Origin: Burhinus oedicnemus
Taxonomy: Eukaryota; Chordata; Aves; Charadriiformes; Burhinidae
Direction of reading: 5' to 3'
Assembly (NCBI GenBank): GCA_008921705.1
Contig: VFFE01006978.1
Location: forward strand, 834,255-898,254
Length of the DNA: 64,000 nucleotides
Numbering within the stretch: position 1 is the first letter of the stretch; each line of letters opens with the position of its first letter. The notes beneath the pieces are model-generated. The model had not been told where the DNA came from and did not search any database. It saw nothing but the letters and a program-made list of their open reading frames with translations. This document shows positions 16,101 through 29,800 of the stretch, in pieces. The position numbers and the translations under genes were made by a program.

Positions 16101-19100
16101 ATATGGTTGTAAAGATGGCTCCAACATTAATAGTACAGTAACTGAAACGTTCAGCGCTCAGTTTCACATGAACTATGTTCTGCTTATAGTTTAAAATAAT
16201 CTCTGATGTAGATCTGCCTTTAAAAGCATACATTAGAAGACACAATAGACTGCTTCCCATGCATTTCTGCATGTTTTAGAAGTTCTTACCTATGAGTAGG
16301 AAATGGGACAGCAAACCTGGTATCTATACATGTCAGTTCTGGCTTGTCTGTACTCCTTGTTTCTCAAATGAATACAAACACATGAAAATTGGTGGTGTTT
16401 TTTTTCTTACACCCTGTTTTCCTCAAAAATATTGAGGTAGTGAGAAAACGTGGTTAATACTGTATAATTCTTGGTCTTCACTAAGAAAAGCATTTATGAA
16501 ATTTTCCCCTAATAATCAAGTTTAGTATGAATTTTTGTGCACTTTCATCCTTGATAATTTGTATCAGAGAAGTAGGTCTACTGCATTCTTCTTCCTGACT
16601 CCATCAAGTTACAGATACTCTGTCTCCCTTTCCTATGAACATAATATAGAGAACGAGGTTTTGACTGTAGAACACATTAAGATCCTTGGATGTAACTGCT
16701 AAATACTACCCCCTGTTAAAACTGAGATTCTCAGAGAAGATAGCTAACGGTAAGAACTTTATTTGAAGTATTATTAAGCTTTATATTGTACAGATGTATC
16801 ACTTTTGGAATTAATGCAAATCAAGACAAGCATGAAATCTTTCTAAGATGACATGAAGTTCTCACTATCATCTTAAATCCTGATATTCTATTAATCTTAC
16901 GTCCCAAGAAGTCAAATTTTTTTTTAATCTAAAAATCGTAAGAACCTCAGAGACGGGCTTGGGTGCAGTTACAGCAGAATAGCTATTTAAAACTTAGCAG
17001 ATTAGACATTAGCTCAAATAACAGCTTCTTCCACTTTCTTCAGCTCAAGATATTCTTAACTAAGAGGATAAGCTTGAAATACAAACTCATTAACTGTATT
17101 CACATCAGGCACCTGAATCCACAGGCATTTCTAACTTAAGTTTTTGGCTTTGCAACTTAAAAACATCATTAAAAATAGTGTCTTGCTCTTAAAAAAATTT
17201 TGCAGAAATACTAAGTTGATGCTACATGGTATCACAGAGGATACACAATTGATATTGTGGTGTATCACAGCTAGAGGATTTTGTAAAACTGAACCACATA
17301 TCTGTGCCACAAAGTTATCCAACCCACTGGAGTCACTCAATGCATGTACATGCTAGAATGGCGTATTTTTTTCTGGAGACTTTCAGATGTCTGAAACCAG
17401 AAGGACAGTGAGACAGATTCCTACATTTGTCTGCAGTAGGGGACATCTCCCACACTAGTCTATTCCTGCTCCACTGCTGTCTTTGACCACCTTCCTTTCT
17501 TGCTTATTCAATTTGCACACTTCCATTAATAGCAAATGGCACCCTTCAGAAAACCTCTATCAGTCCTTGCCAATCTTCTGTTCCCAAGTCTACAAAATGT
17601 CATTAAACTTGCCAAGCTTCGTCTCCCCACACAGGGCCTACAACTTCCTTATTTTCTCTATCAGAATCCATGACAAAACAACTACCCCAATACCATCTCC
17701 TGGTTAGCCTGTCCTATTTCTTGGGTCATCATGGGATTTCTAGAGAGACCTAAAAAGAAATTTTTACTAAAAGAAACAAGATAGGCCTTTAAAAAAACCC
17801 AAATAAAATTATATTTTGAAGACAGTAAATAATTTATTATTTACATGCAAACTATATCCTGGCTGCTTAGTACTTTTAAAAAACCCACAAAGCAGCTGCA
17901 TGCGGGCAGGCAAGACACTAACCATAAAGTCCATTTTCACAGTTCACAGCAAGAAGCTCTAGCACGATAATGTATATAGGCCTTCTTTTCATGATTCTGT
18001 GAAGTGAATCATCAATAGAACCACTAGACACATAAGAGACACTCAAAAGGGAGAAAAACTAAGAAAAGTCTTCTCAAGTCAGCCTGGGACTGCATCATAT
18101 GGCATGAAGAATCTGAATGAGAACAGAATGAAAAATGCTTCTAAGATACCTTAGAATGGCCTCCAAATCAACAGTAATGCCAAATATATTAACTACATAA
18201 AAAAGAATATCTGGAGAGCTAATAAAGTAACGTACCAAGGTCACCAAGACCAGATGCTCCTGGACCAGAAAGTCTATCCAAGAAGTTACCAAGACTTTCT
18301 CTAGCACAATTTTTTAATCCCATGATGCTACTGTCCAGTTAATACATTCTGTCAGGGAAAGGAAGGTGGTTATAGTTTCAACACAGTAACTACATACAAA
18401 TATCTAGAAACAAAGCATGTCACACCTCTGCACCATCCTGCCATCCTCCCAACAATCTCCACTAGAAACCTCCTAGCAAAACTAGGATAACTAGCAATCA
18501 TTCTTCTGGTATTTCTGGATGACTATGAATTAACAAGTGGAGACCTGGCGTACTAATTCACTGTCAAGAGGACTTATCTAAAATTCAAATTATTTTCTAA
18601 GAGGAGGTGAGGATGTTTCTGTCACAGACATTAACCACAATACAGTCAACCAAGAACTACTGACTATGGGTCAAGTGACTAGTGTTAAAGACTTACCTAT
18701 TTAGCATGGCAAAAGTTACTTATCCATGCGAAAAACAGAGTGCCAATCAAATTGTTATGAGAAAAAAAAAAAAAAAAATCGGAGGGGAATTTAAAGACTC
18801 TTAAGACTCCTTCCTTTGCCTCTTACTCTACAGCTTCTGTTCTAGAATAACCATCTAAATCATCACTCTATAGCCATCTACAATGTCACAAAACACAACT
18901 AGAGTCTTAAAAGATTTCAGAGATAGAACTGTTTACTCACTGAACTGACAAGAAAAGTAATTTCCTTGAGTACACATTGTGTAAAGTTTTAAAAAGATGC
19001 CTAGCAACTCAGAAAACAATAGGAAAAGTTTTTCTCAAATTAACAACATAGCTAACTTTATACGTAGTTATTTATGACTGGTTTAAGGCAGTCTGCTCTT

Positions 19101-20598
19101 TCACTTTTATGTTAATCATGTTGTTACTCTAGACATACATACAAGTGATAAATTTCAGCTCTTTCAACTTCCAAAACATTCAGACTTCAGTGCAGTTTCC
19201 TATCCACGTGAACATACCAGGTTTATGTAACTATTGAACTCATTTGCCAGCTTCTGTCCAAAAGAACTAACACCATCTTCTGTAAATTATGGTTACATCT
19301 TTGGTAACGTTCAAGATCTGAAAGTACTTGGGGGTGGGGAGCAAGAACAAACGGGAATAAAACGGGGAAACATTATATGCTGCCATTATAGTGTACTGCA
19401 TTCCATTACACTTTCTGCCCAGTCTCACCCTACAATGTAGCTAATGTGTATCAGAACACATCTTTCAAAATGTCTGGATTATTCAGCAAAAACTAACCAA
19501 GAAGAGAACAAATACCAGAACTATTTACCAGATAGTTTCAAACACTTTAGCGATGAAGATACATCTTTATATTTGTAAACAGAGGGATAAAACTGAGCTT
19601 GAGATTAAAGAGTAGCCCAAAAGCCATTTTGTTATCTACATGAAACGAATTGGTGGCCTCAGTTCAGTTATCCTGGAGGTCTTATCTACTCGAGTGTAGA
19701 GTACTGAAGGTAACATGTGTGATAAAGAAAATAGACTTCGTGGATTCTATTCTGGATTTCAGACATGTGAACAGGTATTTCCTATAAGTCTTGTAATATC
19801 AGCTAGTATGAAGTAGCTGATTTTACAATATACTTTAAATTGTAAAATTTTTTTCAAATCTGAGCTTTAATATGAGAGATATACTCAGATACAGCACATA
19901 TAATGAAGTTACAGAATAATACTTTGGACTTTATGCTTAAAGATTACAATCACACTCTAAATCCGGTAAAGTTTCAATATACTATGAAGTTGTATCAGCT
20001 GGATTCCTAGGCAGTCTCTCTTCAAATTACACATAATTGAGAAAAAGTAATTTGGAAGTCATCTAAGATGACACAATGACAAAACCAGTATAATCAACTC
20101 TTTATCTGACTATTAAGCCAACCATTGCAAACACCAGTTGTACTGAAACCTGTGTTTAGCACTTTCAGAACAGTGACATTCCTTTGTTTTCCTACCACCA
20201 CCCTCACCTCCCCCCCAAGATTAGGGAATTGTAACAGAAAGAATACAAGGGCAATGAAACACCACTATCCTACTAAGTATTTTTACACATTACATATAAC
20301 CTGTCTACCACGGCTCTTAAAAATGTTTATTTTCCAAAGTGGCTTATTTATGGCCTACTGTGATACTAAGCTATTAAAACACAACTTAATGTAATACAAA
20401 TTGTAACTAGTACACAGCAAATAAAAGATAATGCTTATGTCTTTAAAAAGATAAGGTTTTCTTACCACATATTTGACAGCACTTATGAACTGGTTATGAA
20501 ATAGCAGATGTTGGGTTTCATCCTCTGGATTTGACGCAGTGTAAAGCATTCCACAAATATTACAGGAAATAGCACCAAATCTCTTCTGTCCTGCATCC

Positions 20599-20633
<35 letters not shown>

Positions 20634-20827
20634 CAGCTTTGTAAATCCAATGCAGACTACAACAAAAAAAACAGGACATGCAAAATAAAGTCAGGAATTA
20701 TGAAGAACGCATTTTTGTACTTTAACAAAACATCTACAGATTCTGACTATTTTTAACCTGATGTCATTGCATCAGCAAAAATGGAAAGGGCGTGCATCAA
20801 GATGGAANNNNNNNNNNNNNNNNNNNN

Positions 20828-20859
<32 letters not shown>

Positions 20860-23800
20860 CCCTCTTTTTCCTTTCTCTCTCTCTTCAGGCATAGATTAGG
20901 TCACCTCCTTCTTGCTTACCTAGTGTTAGTTAGAGGAAGATCATTTTTTCCTCTAGCCCTTTCACAGAACAAAGAATAAAACCCAGCCACAGAAACAGGC
21001 AGGCTGGCAAGAAAATACAAGAAGAGTAGGAAGAAGCAACACAAAGATTTTTAGGCTCTCCACAGAAAATGAAAAGGTCAAAGAATGGTATTTCAATGAA
21101 AGATCCATTCAGGACTGGAAGCTGATGGGTAGATCCCCTTGCTGACCAGGAGGATCAGAAGACATGACCCAACTCAAACAAGTTTCACTTCAAAATTAAT
21201 ACTGTGGAATTTAACAAAAGAACCCAAACCAACCAAGCAAAAAAACCAACAAACAAAAAACAAAACCTGTCACCAGTACCCATCTTTCTGAAAAACTATT
21301 TTAGCCAAAGGATATAAATCAACTTGAAACTTTCATAACTGTGATGTATCTAATTTTATTTAACATATTTGAAAAATTAAAATGGAAGGTCATTATCCAT
21401 CATGAAATGATATCCTCACTGGTCATTAGCTAAAGCAATATGAAAAAAATACAAAGTTAAAAAACAAATCTGCACACTATTTACAATGGACGATCAATCC
21501 CTTCACAACCCACATAAAAACATTATTCGAGAATATTACACAGTGTTCCAATGTGTACTGGTTTTGGCTGGGATAAGGTTAATTTCCTTCACGGCAGCTG
21601 CTATGGTACTATGTTTTAGATTTACAACCAAACAGCGTTGATAACACAGGGATGTTTTAGGCTAAGCAGTGCTTACACAGCATCAAGGACTTTTCTGCTT
21701 CTCACACCACCCTGCCAGCGAGTAGGCTGGGGGTGCACAAGAAGTTGGGAGGCGACACAGCTGGGACAGCTGACCCCAACTGACCAGAGGGGTATCCCTT
21801 AACACATGGCATGGCATCATACTGAGCAATAAAATCTGGGGGAAAGAGGGAGGAGGATGTTTGGAGTTACAGCATTTGTCTTCCTAACTGTTACACATGA
21901 TAGAGCCCTGCTTTCCTGAAGATGGCTAAACACCTGCAAGCCAATGGGCAGTAGTGAATGTTCTGCTTTGCTTGCACACACAGCTTTTGTTTTACCTATT
22001 AAACTATCCTTATCTCAACCTGAGTTTTCTCCCCCATCCTACTTGGGTGGAGTGAGCAAGAAGCAGCACAGTGCTTAGATGCCTGCCAGGGTTAACCCAT
22101 AACACAACGTTAATAGCCTTGGTGCCTGAATTCCTGTATCAGGTCCCCAGCTAACCTTACAAAACATTCTCATCTTCAGGACAAAGGACACCAAACACAA
22201 TCCACCTGAACTTGCTAGAGAAAGCTACATTGAAGCTGCAGTGAAGTAGAAATGGGCAGGAGTGATAATAAGAAAGGATGACCATAACTGCCCCCCTAAA
22301 AGCAGAGCTGTCCCAAAGGGTAAGGTTTGTGTGGGAAGTGACTGCTCTCTACCAAACTCCCTTCCCAGTCATTTATGCAGTAACCACTGCCTTGTTTTTA
22401 CTGGGATTACAGGAAAGAAAAGAGGCAGCACTTAACTAATGTGAACAACAAAACATTGCCCAAAAGCCATCCTCCAGTTCTTCAGAGAAACTGCCAACCG
22501 GACTATACCAGTTTAAGGAAGAAAACAGCAACTTTAAATGATCGTTATGCAACCTTCTTCAGGCTCATAAGAAATCACTTTTACACTTATTTCCACTGAG
22601 GATTGTGTTTTCAGCTTAAATCAAAATATTTCTTTCATATATTACCTATTTCAGGCAAACAGGAAACTAGGTTCAAGTTTAACCAAAACATATGTAAGGA
22701 AAAATTCAAATATGATATCTAAATGTGTAAACTGAATTAGCCTGCACATCACTTCCACATATAGCATCAGTTGAAACCTCAGAATCAAAAGCGTCTTCCA
22801 TCGAGCAATCCTGATCCATGCATTTCCTGCTACTTAGAAAGGTCATCTACATTTAATCATGTTTGTTTGCATCCAAGCATTAACTCAGATCTCTAGAAAG
22901 GCAGAAAAGTCTCTGTAACTCTCTACTATCTTTTTACCACTTCACTGACTTGTTTTTGCTGTTTATTCTTGTTACATGTTCTTTCCTCAAATTGATGAGC
23001 ATCATTTTCAAAGGAATAGCTTAATTTTCAAAGGAACATGTCTCCCTAGTGGCATAAAATGGAAGAAGTATCCCTGTACCTCACAGGGATTTAGAACATT
23101 TCTCTGTAGCATTAATGCTTTTATCAATTCCTATTTTTATGGTCAAAATTTTGTCCTAGATCTAGCAGGCAAGCAGAATTTTTACAAGAAGCAAAACAAC
23201 TGACTTCCTTTGTCTTGATATCTCATTTTATGAAAATTGAAAACATATGCTTTGCACATTTGTATTTCTTTCCATTTCAGAAGTTAAAGGAACAGATGAT
23301 TTCATATTCAAGTTCTCATGTTTGCACATCAGAATCAAGTACTTGGAAAGTAAAGAACAGTTTTAGTGCATTACTCTATAAAACTTCCAATACGGAGCTT
23401 AATGTAACCTGTCAACCTACCAACTGAGCATTTAAATGAAGTGTAAGGGGGTACAGTTCACAAATATTCAGCACAGACTACTTCTCTAAACATCAAGTCA
23501 TGAATGTGGAACATAACATATTTTTAGCCTCAATCTTAATTTCTTTCTTCCAGAAAAACAGATCATACTCTCCTCGATCTGAACCTAAGTCTTACCATAT
23601 TGCTTCGAACACCATTGTTTCCTGTCACTGTTTAACAAAGTTTGTTGGAGCACTAGATTCCTTGCTGTTTTCAGCTGAATTTCTATGCTCTGAAGAGACT
23701 TGGTTTTTAAGATGTGTGACAGCAAGCAAATCTGAAGGAAACAGAAACAACTCTTTTGTCTTAGTTGTACCTCTCCAAATGAAGGTAATTTTGTTTGAAA

Positions 23801-26800
23801 GCTTGCTCAGATAACTACACGATGTGTACCAAGAAAGAGAATAGTGCAAGTACAGCTACTAAATATTTCTTCTACAAACAGAAGTTGTATTATTTTAGTT
23901 CTGTTACAGTTAAGCCTTAAAGCTTGTGAAAGATTATTACTTAAGAAAAATAGAAAATGAATCTATTTATTATAGCAATCATATGGGAGAAGAAGGAAGG
24001 TAAGATACATCTTTAAGGATTAAATATAAAAGAATAAAGCATATCGTGAAAAACAAAGACTAGTTTTACCATAACATCTCTCTAAATATAGCTCAGGAAA
24101 CTAAAAGGTTAGAAAACACAAACAGTATTGTAACATCCTAGACTCTGAGCCTCAGATATTGTAAAGGCAATTAAAAGGCCAGATGTCAAACTTAAATACA
24201 AAAGACTAGGAAAATTCAATAGCAAAACAACAGCAAAACAAAGATAACGTATCATGTGGCGAGTCAAACTAAGCCCAACTAGTTTTTCTGCTTCAGTTAC
24301 AAAAAGAAAAAAAGGATTCTGTACATAAATTAAGATGGGCTAGCTTGACAGATCTCCAAAAGAATCAGATCTCACAGCAGAGAGCCCAAAATTGCACCTT
24401 TCAGGAATTGAATTTTTTTAAAAAGCATAGCAAAGTGCAAGTTAAACATTCCTTGCTAAGAATAAAAGCATGACTTCCCAACTTTGCTCAAGGTAAAGAA
24501 GAATAATGAAACTACTTCTCTTAATACAATACGCCAGAAACTTAAAATAAAAATGATTTCTAGCTATTAAATATAAATTTTTTTACAGCCAATATAAATG
24601 CTAATTTAAGTGATTTGGCTGTGTGTAGTAAGACTCCTCTCTGTATAGGAGAAATTTCAACCCGAGCAGCTTTTAAACCAAATGAATCTTTTCTCTGTTC
24701 TCAGAGGATCATTACAGAAGAACATAAACACCTTTGAAAGTTTTGCAAACAAAACTATTAATTACAAAATGTACCTTATTTTATTACATGCATTTAATCC
24801 TCAATCTTTTGAGTATTTGTAGGAGCAAAGTCTGGTACTTTAGAAGTCAGTTTAGCGATTTTGCCCCTCCAGATGCTAGCACAAACTATTCTAGACTTAA
24901 CTATATCTCGTCTCCACAGTAACTAATGTCAAGGACAGTATTTTACAAAATGGCTTAACAAATATTTGGGTTCCTCTATATGTTTTGACAATGCTAAAGG
25001 CAGTTTTCCCCTAGGTAAAAAATAACAGACCAATACCTTACCTAATGTTTTCCGTGTAATGAGAACCACAGGCATTACCAAAATACCCTTTCAACACAAT
25101 AAAAAGCCTACTCTGAACTCAGTGAAATCAAAGTGAATTAGATCTGTATGAAGTGCTGAAATATATTAGATACCATGAAGCTGTTACTTTCACATTCAAA
25201 AATTAAATACAGCGCTCACTTGCGTTTTCCAGAAATACACACAGAAAACAAGAAACTAGGTGTCTCCTGTTTTTGCTAGTGTTCTTCACTGATGACCCAT
25301 TCTTTATATTCTAAAATTTTGCTAGGTAAATAACTTAAAACTTTTACTGTTGAATACCTAGAGAAAAAATACTACTCTCCTAATTTGGGCTGAAAACAAG
25401 AATACTACCAGCATAAGTTGCAAAAAATCTCTTTGTATGAATACTGTAGAGGAGAGCTATGCAACCTCTCTTCAGCAGCTAAGCAGAAAGTTACGTATTT
25501 CTTCTTGTCAAAGATCCTAGCAACTCTTCAGTCAAGTTCTATTACTGTATGAGCAAAAATTAAGTTAGCTTTACTGAAATGAAAAGGAATATTCTTATAG
25601 TCTTTTTAATATAGTTAAGATATTTAATCATGCATTTTAACTCTGTTGGTAAAATGAGTTTCAAAGAGACAACAGCTGAAATACTTTGTAGATGTTAGAT
25701 ATGGTTCATTTATCGTCCTGTGACTGGACATTCAAGTGCCTAGATTTGTATCACTTCAGGCAAATCAAGAATACGTTTATCAATTTAGTTCTCAGAAGTT
25801 TTGATTTTAAAATATTTTGGTATAGATATAAGACAGTGTTCAGAATTCACCTGGTTCTATTTTAATTAATATTTTCATGTGTATAATCCATGTGTTGCAT
25901 GAAAAAATTGCAAGTTAGCAAGACCATCAGTTATATACCTGAGAGGGGTAATTTCTTAAGAAGCTTACTAGAGTTCCCCTTCCCAAAGGCCTGGATTCCT
26001 CTCCCTCTGCAGCTTCCCAGCTCCAGCCTTTCATTTCTCGAGAATTATCTGATGCGTGGATTATTAAATACACAAAACAAAACACAACCAAAACCTCCAA
26101 TTCTTTCACTATCAAGTTGTGTGATTACAGAATATAGAAAAATGACTCTGCATCACTCTCTTCCATCTCAGTTTGAATTTTCTTGTTTTAAAAGAGCTAT
26201 ATTTGGTAGCTAAAAAGGGTAAGAACAACCAACCAAACTAGTATTCCTGCTTAAATATTATCGTGAAATGAGTGCATCCACAGGAAAATATTTAAGTTTG
26301 TCTCAGAACAACAGACATTTGAATGACACAGGAATAAATCTGTTGATACTAATTTTGCACACAATCTGCCAGATGCACCTCCCCCTGTAACTCCGAAGTT
26401 TTAAGAAACTGAGATTTTGGACATAAGGAAAGGCAAATTCATTCTCCCTAAAACAACTGTATTTTTACTGAACAGCCATTCTATTAAAAAAATGCAGACA
26501 TTTGTTTTAACAAGAATTACCTTTACATGTTAAGTCTGTCTGCCACCATTTTTTCTATCAATACTGAATGACAATCTAGTACAGGTTCTACTTTCGGAAA
26601 TCATTTACAATGGCAATAATAGTATGTATAAGTAATGACTTTTAGACAAGTTCATAAAAACACAGCACTGCAAATTCAAAAGTAATTTCTTCAAGAAGCT
26701 ATAAGCCTTACTAACAGGGTATTACTTACTATGATCAGCTGCTTATCTCCATCTTTTCCTGCTTCTTTTAGCTTCTGAATATGTTCCTCAGATGGTAAGA

Positions 26801-29800
26801 AGTTACTGCATTTTGATGCTAATGAAGGATTTGATAATGGAACCCTTGAAATATAAATATATTGCATGTTAAAAAAAAGGACTGCTTATACATGTCATCC
26901 TAGATACTCAAAGCCATTGTGATTAGTATAACTAAACTTTAACAAGATGCAAACCCAAGTTAATTACTGAAAACACAGTCCTATGTATTTTAATTTGTAA
27001 TTCAAGTGAAAAAATAAGGACATAAAAGGATTAACCAAAAAATAGAGTTTGTGACTAGCCTGATTACAAGAGGGTTTTTTAATGAAAAAAATATTAAATT
27101 TATAATCAAGTGGGGTAGGTTAGTCACAACCATTAACACAAGCATTTAACTGAGGCATTTTCAGAGCATGACTGATGGTGCCTAATACTATGTATTTTCT
27201 ACGTAAGGTTTAGATTTCTAGTTTTAGGTATCATACATCAGGCTGTTAAAGCAGATCATGCAAATATTCCCAGAAATATAAGCAGACAATATAAAACAGA
27301 TGTCATAAATCTCTCAAATTCAATTCAAACTTATTCTCTTCTAATGGCTGGCAGTGAAGGGAGGGAGAAGAGGAATAGATGGATGGATATCACTGAAATC
27401 TCTCTCACTCAGTTTACGTTTCCCCTTGTCATGACTGAAAGAAATACTGGAAAGTACTATAATACTTCAAAACCAAAGTTATTGTATGAACTTGCTACTA
27501 TATTCAGGGGGAACTACATATTTACATATTTTCTGTTTCTCAGCAAACTAAGGATATAGCGCCAAACACTTAGTCGTAGCAGCTGCTGTAGTACATGTAG
27601 CAGGTGAATTCAGTGAGCTTTTTCAAAAATAAAAACTCTTGCCAGACATTTTTAAAGCAGCATTTTTTGTGCTAAATCAGAGCAAGTTTTTTTATTCCTG
27701 TCATGCGCCCCAAAATTTGCATTAAGTAGTTACTTCAAGGTTTGCCTTTTCCTGCTGCAAGCTTTTCTCACAAAGCCCTAAAGAGAGTTACACTGTAGAT
27801 ATGGACGTTACTCTATGTTATGGCAAGAGTATCACAGAAAGAATTATGGCTTAAATCTTGAATAGCATACGGAAAGCAGGGGAAGAAAGTTCTCACAAGA
27901 AAAATATATACCCAAGTAATAGTAAAGCAATATGGGCTTGTTCAGCTAATAAAGTTAATAAATTTGAGTAGATACTATAAATCTGTTTGGCATTTAAGAA
28001 TAAAAATATGAAAAATCAAAGTTATTGTAATAGTTATTGAAAAATCTAAAAATATTTATTTAGCTAGTTTTACATCTACCTTACCACCCATCTGCTAGGA
28101 AATTCCATAGTAGTAGAGATTTTCAACATGTACAAAAGGGCTGGTTAGTCAGAATTGTTAATCTGGCCTCAGATAGATGTACTGAAAGTGTATTGCATCA
28201 TTTCTTCCTGTCTCCATTATGAATATAGGAAACAGTATCAATATACTAACCACTGTGCCAACTATGTTGCTGTTTAAGGTATCAGGTATGAAGAAATTCT
28301 TGTATTTAGCTTGTAACTGGCTAAAACCAGAGACTATGTCACAACTGTTCAAAAACTACAGCAGTCAACATCGTCAAGGACAAAGCATAAATTTGAACTG
28401 CTGCTTTTAAGAACAATTTAGTTAGCAGTAAGAACAAGAATCATTTTTTTATATGGCAGCTGACACCTTCATTTCACAGTAATCACAAAACAATCTCAAA
28501 TTAAATCCCCTCCTCCCCACCTAAAAAGATTTCACATATACAAGGCTCCCATAATTTAAGGATTAGAAAACTCTTCCAGAAGTGAAGTAATTCAGTAAAT
28601 GAAAATCACACAGTAAACCCTTCCCATACTCTCTGGTTATCATCTGATTTGAGGAAGAGACTATTAGAAATGTTTTCCCAACTCAGTTAAACTCTACTTT
28701 TTAAAATAAACGCACAGTTACAAATATCTTGTTTAAGAGTTTTCTTAACAATATAAAAACATCCTGTAATAACTGGGTAAAATTAAAGTCTATTTTTATA
28801 AAGGACGAGTCACTCATTTGAAACTGAAAGTTGAGGCTGGGAGACAATAGAACAGTTAGTCTTATAATAAAACCTCTCAACTCTATGGAAGGTTACTGTA
28901 ATTTCATAATGTATGAAATACTATACCTGTCCTCAGTTTCAGAAGTTTGATTTGTAAATGAAGTTTGCGTCAACTGCTTGGGAGCCAAGCCTACAATTAA
29001 TCAAAGATTATAACTGCATTATAAAGTTTTTAGTTGCAAAGGAAATTGGAGCTACACAAACAGTGATTTGCAAAAACATATTCAAGACAATGTTACAATT
29101 TGTTCATGTCCAATAAAAAAAGATACAACCTTGAGGCAGTATTCAGATGTTACTACCTATATACTTTAAAAAACATTGAATTTTCTTCAACATTCCCACA
29201 GCAGTTCCGCAGAGCAGTTTGCCAGCAGCTAAACAAGGCCAGTGGTGAAACTACATAGGAGTTTATATCTGTTTATACTGACACCCATATAAATAGGTCT
29301 ATGTATAGTATTAGAATCATAAGTGTATAGTATGTGCCCATCCATGGTGTGTTCTGTAACGCTTAAGGAAAAGAAACAATCAAGAACAGCAAAAGGAAGG
29401 AAAAACTTTTTTTACATTCTCTTAACAGTACACTCAAAATCAGGTTCAGATTAAAACACAACAAAAACCAACCAAACAAACAAAAAAACCTCAAACCAAA
29501 CCAAAAACCCCAACAAACCAAAAACCCAAAAGCAAAATGATGAAATAGTAAGAGGGAAGTTAATGAAGAGATATGTTTACGATCCATCGATAATATTTCT
29601 TATTATTACTTGAGATAAAATATTAACATCACACTCATCATAAGGTTTAACAAACTGCATTCACAGGCTGATAAAGACCGGGTAATAAAAACAGGAGAGC
29701 AATTACTAAATAATTTGGTCAAGATTAAGTAAAACAATTTAGGAGAAAGAAATGCAGATACTCATTCAAAGAAAGCAGTAACCAACAGAAACCGATCCAA

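Larger units (their letters stand above)
20598..26729 (-). other. ESCO1 intron with paired homopolymers, assembly gap and solo LTR
   Basis: GTAAGT donor; the acceptor follows T30. It holds A30 (20603-20632, + strand), 20 N (20808-20827), T30 (20830-20859), an A/C-rich run (about 21213-21268) and a solo LTR (21554-22104). No gene is seen in the remainder. Confidence 0.9.
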
